From Paenibacillus abyssi (GTDB lineage: Bacteria; Bacillota; Bacilli; Paenibacillales; Paenibacillaceae): a stretch of DNA of 64,000 nt. A model generated the notes under the pieces. It was not told where the DNA came from and did no database searches. It saw only the letters and a program-made list of their open reading frames with translations. Below are positions 19,297 through 27,965 of the stretch, in pieces. The position numbers and the translations under genes are program-made. The stretch is taken from assembly GCF_014640295.1 (NCBI RefSeq), contig NZ_BMGR01000021.1, positions 1 through 64,000 of the forward strand, written 5' to 3'. Each line of letters begins with the position of its first letter. Position 1 is the first letter of the stretch.

Positions 19297-20691
19297 GTGA
19301 AAAAGATGGCGATTGTGCTTGCCGCCGGCCAAGGCAAGCGGATGAAATCGAAATTGTATAAGGTGCTGCATCCGGTATGCGGTAAACCGATGGTTGGCCA
19401 TGTGCTTGAAGTTGTAAAGGAAGCCGATTGTGAGCGGGTCGTCGTTATCGTAGGGCATGGCGCGGAAGCGGTACAGGATTATCTCGGCAATCAGGCCGAA
19501 TTCGTGCTGCAAGCGCAGCAATTGGGTACAGGCCATGCCGTATTGCAGGCCGAAGGTTTGCTCGCTGATGAGGATGGCACGGCGATCGTCATTTGCGGCG
19601 ATACGCCTCTGGTGACAGCGGAGACGCTGCAGGCGATGCTCGATCACCATGCGTCAAGCGGCGCGTCGGCAACTGTGTTAACGGCGCAGATGCCGGATCC
19701 GACCGGCTATGGCCGTGTCATCCGCAGTGATGATGGTATCGTACAACGCATCGTCGAACACAAAGACTGCTCCCCTGAAGAAGCAGCTGTTAAGGAGATT
19801 AATACGGGAACGTACTGCTTCGATAATCGCAAGCTGTTCGCCGCCCTTTCCCAAGTAACCAACAATAATGCACAAGGCGAATACTATCTGCCCGATGTCA
19901 TCGGCATCCTGCAGCAGCAGGGCGACGAGATTCAGGCTTACTGCACGTCAGATACGGCAGAAGCGATGGGGGTTAACGATCGGGTGGCACTGGCTGAAGC
20001 CGAGCGTGCAATGAGAGAGCGGATCATCCGCCGCCATCTGATCGGCGGGGTGACGGTTATCGACCCGGCTGCGACTTATATTGAAGCAGGCGTTACGATC
20101 GGTGCGGATACCATCATTTATCCGGGCAGCGTGATCCGCGGCAATACAGTAATCGGCGAAGACTGTGTGATTGGTCCGCATGCCGACATCACAGATACCA
20201 TCATCGCAGATCGGGTGACGGTGAAGCAGTCTGTGGCGGTTAGCTCACAGATCGGCAGCGGCAGCTACGTAGGACCTTATGCGAATCTGCGTCCGGGCTC
20301 GAAGCTGGGCAATAACTGTAAAGTCGGTGACTTCGTCGAGCTGAAAAATGCCGAGCTTGGAGACGGCAGCAAGGTTTCCCACCTAAGCTATGTTGGCGAT
20401 GCCAAAGTAGGCAAGGACGTAAATATCGGCTGCGGCGCCATTACCGTCAATTATGATGGCTACAATAAATCCGTAACCGAAATCGGCGACGGCGCATTTG
20501 TTGGGAGCAATGTCAATCTGATCGCCCCGGTCAAAATCGGTGAAGGCGCCTATGTTGTGGCCGGATCTACCATTACCCAAGATGTTCCGGCCAATGATCT
20601 TGCGATCGCGCGTGAGCGCCAGGTGAATAAACCGGGGTATGCGGAACGAATTCGCGGCCGCGCCAAAGCAAAGAAAGACGGCGGGAAATAA
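19297..20691 (+). CDS. glmU: Bifunctional UDP-GlcNAc pyrophosphorylase / GlcN-1-P acetyltransferase
   Basis: Makes UDP-GlcNAc for peptidoglycan and teichoic acid. 464 aa. The N-terminal pyrophosphorylase carries LAAGQGKRMKSKLYKVLHP (residues 8-26). The C-terminal left-handed beta-helix starts about residue 250 with repeated isoleucine-patch hexapeptides. The acetyltransferase active site region NLRPGSKLGNN and VGDFVELKNAELG is near 330-350. GTG start with GAGGAGG upstream. prs, which follows glmU in B. subtilis, is missing; rplY follows after about 108 bases. Confidence 0.97.
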   Translation: MKKMAIVLAAGQGKRMKSKLYKVLHPVCGKPMVGHVLEVVKEADCERVVVIVGHGAEAVQDYLGNQAEFVLQAQQLGTGHAVLQAEGLLADEDGTAIVICGDTPLVTAETLQAMLDHHASSGASATVLTAQMPDPTGYGRVIRSDDGIVQRIVEHKDCSPEEAAVKEINTGTYCFDNRKLFAALSQVTNNNAQGEYYLPDVIGILQQQGDEIQAYCTSDTAEAMGVNDRVALAEAERAMRERIIRRHLIGGVTVIDPAATYIEAGVTIGADTIIYPGSVIRGNTVIGEDCVIGPHADITDTIIADRVTVKQSVAVSSQIGSGSYVGPYANLRPGSKLGNNCKVGDFVELKNAELGDGSKVSHLSYVGDAKVGKDVNIGCGAITVNYDGYNKSVTEIGDGAFVGSNVNLIAPVKIGEGAYVVAGSTITQDVPANDLAIARERQVNKPGYAERIRGRAKAKKDGGK

Positions 20692-20730
20692 ACCTGCGGC
20701 ATAGCTCATACGTGTAAACTGTCTTCAACT

Positions 20731-20756
20731 GATTAAATAATGGCTTGTATGGGTAA
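20731..20756 (+). promoter_or_regulatory. Weak sigma-B-like sequence before rplY
   Basis: GATTAA (20731-20736), 14 bases, GGGTAA (20751-20756) resembles GTTTAA-N12-15-GGGTAT with one mismatch in each box. ctc is the classical sigma-B gene of B. subtilis. Whether this organism has sigma-B cannot be told from the window. Confidence 0.25.
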
Positions 20757-20799
20757 GAATATAGGAAATCCATTGTTGTATTACAAGGAGGTTTCCTAG

Positions 20800-21453
20800 A
20801 TGAGTGTATCTTTACAAGTTGAGGAACGTAAGAATCAAACGAAGGGAAGCTTGCGCCAGCTAAGAAAAGCGGGTAAAGTTCCAGGCGTTGTATATGGCAA
20901 ACAAATTGATAACGCAACAGCACTATCTGTAGATGAGAAGCAGCTTCAAACATTATTGAGATCGAATCCGAATGCGGTTGTTGAAATCGAGGTGCCATCC
21001 GCAGGCAAGCAGCCGGTTATGCTCGGAGAGATCCAGCGTGATTCGTTGTCCAGGCAACTGCTTCATGTCGATTTCCACCAAATCAATATGAATGAGGAAG
21101 TGAGAGCTTCTGTTCGTGTCGATGTAATTGGTGAATCAGAAGGCGTGAAGGAGGGCGGGGTATTGCAGATCTTGCAGCATGAGATTGAGATTCAATGCTT
21201 GCCTAACCGCATTCCTGAATCCATAGAAGTCGATATCTCAAAGCTGCAGATCGGCGAGAATTTGCTCGTGAGCGAGCTGAAGCTTCCGGAAGGCGTTGAA
21301 GTGAAAACTGAAGCCGAGGCTGCTGTAGTGACGGTGCTCGCGCCGCAGAAGGAAATTTCGGAGGAAGAAGCCGCTAAAGCGGACGAGGTTGCTGAAGAAG
21401 CGGAAGCAAGATCAGAGGAAGCGAAGATGGAGGACATCAGTACCTCTGAGTAA
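20800..21453 (+). CDS. rplY: 50S ribosomal protein L25 / general stress protein Ctc
   Basis: CTC-type L25, which binds 5S rRNA. 217 aa. The N-terminal L25 domain (about 1-92, RLRKAGKVPGVVYGK-like sequence, then LHVDFHQI) is followed by the TL5/CTC C-terminal beta domain (about 100-185) and a very acidic Glu/Ala-rich tail. Excellent ribosome binding site AAGGAGGT. In B. subtilis prs stands directly upstream; here glmU does. Confidence 0.96.
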   Translation: MSVSLQVEERKNQTKGSLRQLRKAGKVPGVVYGKQIDNATALSVDEKQLQTLLRSNPNAVVEIEVPSAGKQPVMLGEIQRDSLSRQLLHVDFHQINMNEEVRASVRVDVIGESEGVKEGGVLQILQHEIEIQCLPNRIPESIEVDISKLQIGENLLVSELKLPEGVEVKTEAEAAVVTVLAPQKEISEEEAAKADEVAEEAEARSEEAKMEDISTSE

Positions 21454-21479
21454 CGGAATGAATAACGAAAAAGCAATGA

Positions 21480-21521
21480 GGAGCTGGCCCGCGGGTAAGT
21501 GGTGGGTACAGCTCCTTTTTT
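21480..21521 (+). terminator. Intrinsic terminator after rplY
   Basis: Stem GGAGCTG (21480-21486) / CAGCTCC (21509-21515) with a long loop, then T6. Confidence 0.7.
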
Positions 21522-21568
21522 CGAAGCTTCCGCTGCTGCAGCTGCAAAAAACGCAGTCAGTACATTGG

Positions 21569-21811
21569 CTAGTATCCAGGCCTCGAAATAAAATGAAATA
21601 ATGAGCGGTGGTAGGTGGCTTGATTAACCTTGACATATTCCCGGCAATATTGTTCAATGAACCCGATGTCTCGATGTTCTCCAGCCAAATAAATCTGAAT
21701 CGGTACTTGATGCTCGATATGGTCCTCAAAATGCCGGTCATCATGTAACAGCTGCCCATTCAAATACATGATTTCTCCTGTTTCCGTTTCACGAATTGAA
21801 ATATTGGCCAT
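21569..21811 (-). CDS. Hypothetical protein, 80 aa
   Basis: I do not recognise it. The start MANISIRETETGEIMYLNGQ is supported by GAGGTGAT 6-7 bases upstream on the minus strand, which makes it look like a genuine gene and not a shadow. It is rich in His, Glu and aromatic residues, has no signal or membrane segment, and ends with a basic aromatic tail. It sits alone between rplY and pth in opposite orientation to both, where B. subtilis has nothing similar that I recall. Confidence 0.6.
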   Translation of the reverse strand: MANISIRETETGEIMYLNGQLLHDDRHFEDHIEHQVPIQIYLAGEHRDIGFIEQYCREYVKVNQATYHRSLFHFISRPGY

Positions 21812-21905
21812 TGATATCACCTCATATAGAAGACAACTATCGAGCTCAATTCGTTGCATATTCTAAAAATTTTATAAAATTTTATTAAAAAAGGAGAATT
21901 TCATC

Positions 21906-22466
21906 ATGAAATGGATTGTGGGTCTTGGCAATCCCGGTTCGAATTATCAAGGTACTCGCCATAATGTAGGGTTTATGGCCATCGATGAACTGGCGAGGCG
22001 TTTAGGCATTCAAGTTACGCAGAGCAAATGTAAAGCATTGATGGGGGAAGGCAATTTTCAAGGCACGAAGGTTGTGCTGCTCAAACCGATGACGTATATG
22101 AATTTGTCGGGAGAGTCGGTTCGGGCCTTTCTCGATTACTATAAAGCGGATTTACAAGACGGCATCGTCGTTTATGATGATTTGGATACGGAATTGGGAA
22201 AAATTCGGCTTCGCTATCAGGGCAGTTCGGGTGGGCACAATGGCATTAAATCGATCATTGCGCACACAGGCACGCAGACATTTAACCGGGTTAGAATGGG
22301 AATCTCCAGACCTCAGCCGGGCATGGCCATTTCAGACTATGTACTTTCAAACTTCCCTAAGAGCGAGCAGGAGAAGCTGCGGGAGATGATCGGCTATACA
22401 TGTGATGCGATTGAATACGCAATAAAGTATCCCTTTGAGGAAACGATGGGCAAATATAACCGTTAA
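21906..22466 (+). CDS. pth: Peptidyl-tRNA hydrolase
   Basis: Releases tRNA from peptidyl-tRNA dropped by ribosomes. 186 aa, standard length. Family motifs: IVGLGNPGSNYQGTRHNVGFM (4-24, containing the catalytic His), KPMTYMNLSGESV near 62-74 and the DDLDTELGKIRLR region with the catalytic Asp near 93. GGAGAATTTCATC precedes the ATG. Called spoVC in B. subtilis. Confidence 0.97.
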   Translation: MKWIVGLGNPGSNYQGTRHNVGFMAIDELARRLGIQVTQSKCKALMGEGNFQGTKVVLLKPMTYMNLSGESVRAFLDYYKADLQDGIVVYDDLDTELGKIRLRYQGSSGGHNGIKSIIAHTGTQTFNRVRMGISRPQPGMAISDYVLSNFPKSEQEKLREMIGYTCDAIEYAIKYPFEETMGKYNR

Positions 22467-22520
22467 ATTTTGAAGAAACCGGGCATACTGAGGGTATAAC
22501 GCACACTCAGGAGGCATAAG

Positions 22521-22751
22521 ATGGCTGTAAATTATGTTTGTCGGCATTGTAAAACCGGGATTGGCTCTTTATCAGGCGATGCCGCATCGGAAGCGAGACT
22601 CGGGTTCCATTTCTTGACCCCTGAGGAACGCAGCGATATAATAGCGTATAACCCGAATGGAGACGTTACGGTTAAAGTGGTCTGTGATTACTGCCGTGAG
22701 GCAATCGAAGCAAATCCCGAGCTGCTGTTGGTGATGAGTCCGTTACAGTAA
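22521..22751 (+). CDS. fin: Anti-sigma-F factor Fin
   Basis: 76-aa zinc-ribbon protein (YabK) that helps switch the forespore from sigma-F to sigma-G. Cysteine pairs CRHC (residues 7-10) and CDYC (about 55-58) are visible. It lies between pth and mfd as in B. subtilis. With csfB at the left end, this window encodes two small zinc-ribbon anti-sigma factors for the same sporulation switch. Confidence 0.92.
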   Translation: MAVNYVCRHCKTGIGSLSGDAASEARLGFHFLTPEERSDIIAYNPNGDVTVKVVCDYCREAIEANPELLLVMSPLQ

Positions 22752-22757
22752 CCGGCG

Positions 22758-22815
22758 CTCGGCTGCTGCACGGCCTGGTCCTAGCCTTAGTGCAACAGCC
22801 GAGGCTTCTTTTTTG
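22758..22815 (+). terminator. Intrinsic terminator after fin
   Basis: CTCGGCTGCTGCAC / GTGCAACAGCCGAG forms a long stem with one bulge, then a T-rich tail. Confidence 0.85.
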
Positions 22816-22940
22816 AATTCTAACAAAGTATAAGTATACGGCGTAAGCCGATTCTGCTTGATATACGAACAAAACGATGCTTGCCCGATCGAAAGGTGCA
22901 AGCCGTTTCTGCTTGTCCATAGAAATGAGGTGCCGCAAGA

Positions 22941-25900
22941 TTGAAGGCGTTAATTGATGCTTTTTCAGCGGATCATGACTTTCAGACAGTCATATCCGGA
23001 GTTCGCAAGGGGATGCGGGAACAAATGATATCCGGCTTGGCCGGATCGTCGCGTCAAGTTATGGCTGCGGCGCTTAAACAGGAGCTTGACCGTCCGATCT
23101 TAATTGTGACCCATAATATGTTCGCAGCACAGAAGATTGCAGAGGATCTGCAGGAATGCCTATCCGCAGAGCAAGTGATGTTATATCCCGCCAATGAGCT
23201 GGTGGCAGCCGAAGCAGCGATCTCGAGCCCGGAGACGCTTGCCCAACGGATTGACGTACTCGTCAGGCTGTCGCAAGGTTTCCGCGGGATTGTTGTTGTG
23301 CCTTTTTCTGGGGTCAGGCGTTATCTGCCGACCAAGGAAGCGATCGCCGAGGCGCGAATAGCGGTAGAGGTGGGGTCGACGCTGCCGATGGAAGCCTTTC
23401 TCAGACGCATGGTGGAGCTTGGCTATGAACGGGTCGACCGGGTCGAGTCAAAAGGGGAGATGAGCGTCCGCGGCGGCATTGTCGATTTCTATCCGCTTAC
23501 GGAGCCCCATGCCTATCGGATCGAATGGTTCGATGATGAGGTGGATTCGATCCGCACGTTTGATCCGTCTGATCAACGCTCCATCGATAAAGTCGATGCG
23601 TATACGATTCCGCTCTGCAAAGAGGTGCTGGCTGATGAGCGCCGCCAGCATGCGGCAGCCCAGCACGCGTTCGAGCTGCTTGAGAAGCAGCTGGAGAAAA
23701 TGAGCGACCGGCTGGCCAAGGACCGCATGCGCGAAGAGATCGGCTCGGAGATCGAGAAGCTGCGTCAGCAGGTGTATTTTTCGGAAATCTATAAATATAT
23801 TTCTTTATTGTACCCGGAGAGACAGACCATTATCGATTATATGCAGGAAGATACGCTGCTTATCATTGACGAGCCAACCAGGCTCATTGAGACCGCGCGG
23901 CAATTGGAGCGGGATGAAGCGGAATGGGCGACTCACCTGCTGCAGAATGGCAAGTCCTTGCCGGGCTTTGTCCTGTCGCGTGAGTCGGATGAAATATTGT
24001 ACCAACGGCCTTTCCCTACGTTGTTTCTATCGCTGTTTTTACGCCAAATTCCGCATACGCAGCCGCAGAATATTCTCAACTTCATGTGCCGGGCGATGCA
24101 AAATTTTCATGGTCAGATGAATGTGCTGAAGTCGGAAATGGACCGCTGGCGTAAATCAGGTGCAAACGTTATCATGCTGGCTGGCAATGGCGAGCGAATG
24201 GAACGAATGCGCCGTGTGTTACAAGATTACAATATTGAGCCGCCTACGATGCTGGAGGGCAATCTTCAGACAGGCTTTGAGCTGCCTTCCGCGCATCTGG
24301 TCGTCATTACAGAAGGCGAGATGTTCTCGCAAAAGCAGCGTAAAGTGCGGCGGTTGGATAAAAAAATCGATAATGCCGAGCGAATCAAAAGCTACACTGA
24401 ACTTAAAGTTGGCGATTATGTCGTCCATCAGAATCATGGGATCGGTAAATATTTGGGCATTGGAACGTTGGAGATCGGCGGAATCCATAAGGATTACATT
24501 CATATTATGTATGCGGCCGGCGACAAGCTCTCCGTGCCAATCGATCAGATTGACCTGATTCAGAAGTATGTCGGTTCGGAGGAAAAGGAGCCTAAGGTAT
24601 ACAAGCTTGGCGGCAGCGAATGGACAAGGGTGAAGAATAAGGTCCGCACCTCTGTTCAGGATATCGCCGATGATCTGATTAAGCTTTATGCTGACCGGCA
24701 GGCATCTGCGGGTTTTGGATTCGGTAAGGATACGCCTTACCAACAGGAATTCGAGGCGATGTTTCCGTACGATGAGACGCGCGATCAATTGCGGGCGATC
24801 GAAGAGATCAAGAAGGATATGGAAATGTCGCGGCCGATGGACCGGCTGTTGTGCGGAGATGTAGGTTACGGCAAGACAGAGGTGGCGATCCGCGCGGCAT
24901 TTAAAGCGGCCATCGAAGGGAAGCAGGTCGCTGTGCTTGTGCCGACTACGATTCTGGCGCAACAGCACTATGAAACGTTCCGCGAGCGCTTTTCGGACTA
25001 TCCGTTTAATATCCAGGTGCTCAGCCGTTTCCGTTCCCGCAAGGAGCAGAATGAGACGATGAAAGGATTGAAGGCCGGAACGGTCGACGTCGTCATCGGT
25101 ACGCACCGTCTGCTGTCGCAGGATATTATCTTTAAAGATTTGGGACTGCTTATCGTCGATGAGGAGCAGCGGTTCGGCGTATCCCACAAGGAGAAGCTGA
25201 AAAAGCTCAAAACTAATGTCGATGTGTTAACGTTAACCGCGACGCCAATTCCGCGGACGCTCCATATGTCCATGCTTGGCGTGCGCGATCTGTCGGTTAT
25301 CGAAACGCCGCCGGAGAATCGCTTTCCAGTGCAAACGTACGTCGTTGAGCACAACGCGGCGCTCGTGCGGGAAGCGGTGGAACGCGAGCTGGCCCGGGGC
25401 GGACAGGTCTATTATCTGTATAACCGGGTGCAGGGAATCTATCAGATGGCCGAGCAAATTAATGCGCTTGTGCCAAATGCCAGAGTGGCGGTAGGCCATG
25501 GGCAAATGTCGGAGCAGGAGCTGGAGAAAACGATTCTGGACTTCCTCGACGGCGAATCGGACGTTCTGGTCAGCACCAGCATTATCGAGACCGGCGTGGA
25601 CATCCCGAATGTGAACACCTTGATCGTCCATGATGCGGATAAGATGGGCTTATCCCAGCTGTATCAGCTGCGGGGAAGGGTAGGGCGTTCCAATCGGATT
25701 GCCTATGCCTATTTCACCTATCAGCGTGACAAGGTATTAACGGAGGTTGCGGAGAAACGGCTGCAGTCGATCAAGGAGTTCACCGAGCTTGGTTCCGGCT
25801 TCAAGATCGCCATGCGGGATTTGTCCATTCGCGGCGCGGGCAACCTGCTTGGCGCGGAACAGCACGGCTTTATCGCATCGGTCGGGTTCGACCTCTACTC

Positions 25901-26471
25901 GCAGATGCTGGCTGATGAGATCGCCAAACGCAAAGCTGAAATGGGCGGCGAAACTACGCAGGAAGAGCAGGAGATTACGACGCAGATTGATATCAGCATG
26001 GATGCTTACCTGCCGTCCGACTATATCTATGATAGTATTCAGAAGATTGAAATTTATAAGAAGGTGGCGGCGATCCGCTCCTTGGAAGAGAGCGAGGATC
26101 TGCGGGAAGAGATGGTCGACCGGTTCGGCGATCTGCCTGCAGCAGTCGATAATTTGTTAACCGTTGCGCGGTTGAAAATCTATGGCAGGGAATATGGCAT
26201 AGAGCTGATCAGCCAACGCGGAGAAGATGTTACGCTCCGGTTCGCACAGCAGGAAAGCGATCGGGTGGACAAGAAGAAAATCGACCTGTTATGCCTGCAA
26301 TTCGAAAACCGGTTCAAGCGTTCGGTTTCAACGCAGGAGCCGCATGTCATCTTGCAGCTGCGCGGCAAGGGGCTGTCTGACGAGGAGAAATTGGCGCTCC
26401 TGGAGCAATTTCTGTTACAATGTAAAGAAGCAATAAAATCGAAAGGGGAACTACAGGATGTTGCACAATAA
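22941..26471 (+). CDS. mfd: Transcription-repair coupling factor Mfd
   Basis: 1176-aa ATP-dependent translocase that removes RNA polymerase stalled at lesions and recruits UvrA. UvrB-like N-terminal modules come first (about 1-340), then the RNA polymerase interaction domain with DYVVHQNHGIGKYLG near residues 493-507. The superfamily 2 helicase core has Walker A GDVGYGKTEVA near 640 and DEEQ near 740. TATPIPRTLHMS and STSIIETGVDIPNVNTLI follow, then the TRCF C-terminal domain from about 1000. TTG start with GAGGTG upstream. Its last 14 bases overlap the following foldase gene. Confidence 0.97.
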   Translation: MKALIDAFSADHDFQTVISGVRKGMREQMISGLAGSSRQVMAAALKQELDRPILIVTHNMFAAQKIAEDLQECLSAEQVMLYPANELVAAEAAISSPETLAQRIDVLVRLSQGFRGIVVVPFSGVRRYLPTKEAIAEARIAVEVGSTLPMEAFLRRMVELGYERVDRVESKGEMSVRGGIVDFYPLTEPHAYRIEWFDDEVDSIRTFDPSDQRSIDKVDAYTIPLCKEVLADERRQHAAAQHAFELLEKQLEKMSDRLAKDRMREEIGSEIEKLRQQVYFSEIYKYISLLYPERQTIIDYMQEDTLLIIDEPTRLIETARQLERDEAEWATHLLQNGKSLPGFVLSRESDEILYQRPFPTLFLSLFLRQIPHTQPQNILNFMCRAMQNFHGQMNVLKSEMDRWRKSGANVIMLAGNGERMERMRRVLQDYNIEPPTMLEGNLQTGFELPSAHLVVITEGEMFSQKQRKVRRLDKKIDNAERIKSYTELKVGDYVVHQNHGIGKYLGIGTLEIGGIHKDYIHIMYAAGDKLSVPIDQIDLIQKYVGSEEKEPKVYKLGGSEWTRVKNKVRTSVQDIADDLIKLYADRQASAGFGFGKDTPYQQEFEAMFPYDETRDQLRAIEEIKKDMEMSRPMDRLLCGDVGYGKTEVAIRAAFKAAIEGKQVAVLVPTTILAQQHYETFRERFSDYPFNIQVLSRFRSRKEQNETMKGLKAGTVDVVIGTHRLLSQDIIFKDLGLLIVDEEQRFGVSHKEKLKKLKTNVDVLTLTATPIPRTLHMSMLGVRDLSVIETPPENRFPVQTYVVEHNAALVREAVERELARGGQVYYLYNRVQGIYQMAEQINALVPNARVAVGHGQMSEQELEKTILDFLDGESDVLVSTSIIETGVDIPNVNTLIVHDADKMGLSQLYQLRGRVGRSNRIAYAYFTYQRDKVLTEVAEKRLQSIKEFTELGSGFKIAMRDLSIRGAGNLLGAEQHGFIASVGFDLYSQMLADEIAKRKAEMGGETTQEEQEITTQIDISMDAYLPSDYIYDSIQKIEIYKKVAAIRSLEESEDLREEMVDRFGDLPAAVDNLLTVARLKIYGREYGIELISQRGEDVTLRFAQQESDRVDKKKIDLLCLQFENRFKRSVSTQEPHVILQLRGKGLSDEEKLALLEQFLLQCKEAIKSKGELQDVAQ

Positions 26472-27594
26472 ACGCAAGTCGGTATGGCGTCAAAAATGGC
26501 TGCTGATCGTAGCGGCTGTTCTTGTCGTAGCGATCGTGGCCGGCTGTGGCGCGAAGAATGAGGAAGGTAACGAAGGCGCTGCAGGAACAGGAACAGACAG
26601 CGGAAACGTTGTTGCAACTTACAAGGATGGACAAGTAACCGAAACGGAATTCAATAAGTATACGACTTTTTTCGGGTTTATGAATCCGCAGTACGAGATG
26701 ATTCTTAGCATTCCGCAATATAAGGAGCAATTCCTGAAGGAGTATGTAGGCTACAAGGTTTTGTATGACCGCGCTTCGGACGAGCTGAAGGAAGAAACAA
26801 ATGCCGAGGCAGACACCTTTGAGGAGCAGTTCAAAACGGCTGTCGAAAGCCAACCGGAGATGAAAGCCAAGTTGGATGCGGCCGGCCTGACCATTGAGGA
26901 AGCGAAGCAATACTATCACCTTATCATCACGGTTATGAAGGATGCAGAGTCCAAAGTAACCGATGAACAAGTGAAGGCTGAATATGATAAAAATCCGGAG
27001 AACTATACGAAAGCTTCGGTTCGCCATATTCTAGTAGGGATATCCGATCCTACGACAGGCGAAGAGACCCGTAAGATGGAAGAAGCGCTCGCACGTGCCA
27101 ATGAAGTAAAGGACAAGCTTGAGAATGGCGGCGACTGGAATGCGCTTGCGAAAGAATACTCGGATGATCCAGGTTCCAAGGAGAATGGTGGATTGTACGA
27201 GGATGTGGCAGTAGGCGGATGGGCCGCCGGATTTAAAGAGGCTGCGTTAAGCCAGCCGATTGGTGAGATCGGCGAGCCGGTGGAGACGGAGTTTGGTTAC
27301 CATGTCATGAAAGTGGAGAAGCGCGAGGAGCAAACGTTCGAGCAGCTTCCGGAAGAGACAAAGACGTCTCTGAAGCAGACTGTGGCAGGTACTGTTTTGA
27401 ATGAGTTTATGACAAATGAACTGCCTGATCTTGAGGTGGTTGTTACATTGCCGAAAGAAGAAGTGACTGAGCCTGCTCCGACTGAAGGGGAAGGAAACGC
27501 ACCTGCAGAAGGTGAAGGGAATGCACCTGCTGAGGGAGAAGGCAATGCTTCTACCGGTAATAATGCAGCGGGCAGCGATGCTGCTGCTGAGTAA
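26458..27594 (+). CDS. Lipoprotein peptidyl-prolyl isomerase (PrsA/SurA-like foldase)
   Basis: 378 aa. Type II signal peptide with lipobox AIVAGC (Cys near residue 29). A SurA_N-like helical region follows (about 45-175), then a parvulin PPIase domain (about 180-290) with SVRHILVG, YSDDPGSKENGGLYEDV and the FGYHVMKVEKRE end. The tail is low-complexity, with three copies of GEGNAPAE-type repeats and an Ala/Gly-rich end. Probably an extracytoplasmic foldase anchored to the membrane. It overlaps mfd by 14 bases and ends at a strong terminator. B. subtilis has spoVT next to mfd instead. Confidence 0.9.
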   Translation: MLHNKRKSVWRQKWLLIVAAVLVVAIVAGCGAKNEEGNEGAAGTGTDSGNVVATYKDGQVTETEFNKYTTFFGFMNPQYEMILSIPQYKEQFLKEYVGYKVLYDRASDELKEETNAEADTFEEQFKTAVESQPEMKAKLDAAGLTIEEAKQYYHLIITVMKDAESKVTDEQVKAEYDKNPENYTKASVRHILVGISDPTTGEETRKMEEALARANEVKDKLENGGDWNALAKEYSDDPGSKENGGLYEDVAVGGWAAGFKEAALSQPIGEIGEPVETEFGYHVMKVEKREEQTFEQLPEETKTSLKQTVAGTVLNEFMTNELPDLEVVVTLPKEEVTEPAPTEGEGNAPAEGEGNAPAEGEGNASTGNNAAGSDAAAE

Positions 27595-27627
27595 ATGCAG
27601 TCCTATTGTTAGCTTAAAATAGAAAAT

Positions 27628-27670
27628 GCTCCGAACTTCCTGGTTGGCAGGGGGGTTCGGAGCTTTTTTT
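27628..27670 (+). terminator. Intrinsic terminator after the foldase gene
   Basis: Perfect 9-bp stem GCTCCGAAC / GTTCGGAGC, then T7. It marks the left edge of the nitrogen island. Confidence 0.9.
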
Positions 27671-27701
27671 ATGCAGTTAGAACTATTTCATCTAAAGTTT
27701 A

Positions 27702-27718
27702 TGTAAAGTAAAATAACA
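27702..27718 (+). promoter_or_regulatory. GlnR/TnrA box, distal, upstream of urtA
   Basis: TGTAAAGTAAAATAACA is an exact match to TGTNA-N7-TNACA. It lies about 157 bases upstream of the -35 hexamer, a distance more typical of an auxiliary or looping site. Confidence 0.75.
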
Positions 27719-27847
27719 CATATTAAACTTGAACTTGATATACTCTCTAAAAACAAGCATAGACCATTAAATCCACGTCATAAAATTGAATAAACCCCTC
27801 CAAAAACCTTCCTTATTCACAAAAATCAGATTATTTTAATAAATTAA

Positions 27848-27864
27848 TGTTAACTATATTGACA
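27848..27864 (+). promoter_or_regulatory. GlnR/TnrA box overlapping the urtA -35 region
   Basis: TGTTAACTATATTGACA exactly matches TGTNA-N7-TNACA. Its right half is the -35 hexamer TTGACA itself, so a bound regulator would compete with RNA polymerase or contact it. Confidence 0.85.
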
Positions 27865-27887
27865 CAAAGATAACCCGGACCTATAAT
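27859..27887 (+). promoter_or_regulatory. Sigma-A promoter of the urt operon
   Basis: Perfect TTGACA (27859-27864), 17-base spacer, perfect TATAAT (27882-27887). The predicted start is near 27894, leaving a leader of about 70 nt with no obvious riboswitch. The rest of 27671-27965 is A/T-rich with no gene. Confidence 0.88.
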
Positions 27888-27965
27888 AAAAAACACGAAC
27901 AATAACCTAATCATTGTATTTATTGTTTGTGAATAGATAAATTAGAAAAATTGGGGAGTGGGAGA

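Noticed and set aside
24219-25187. 322-codon reverse frame inside mfd
   Set aside because: Antisense to the helicase core of Mfd, with no start signal and no domain.
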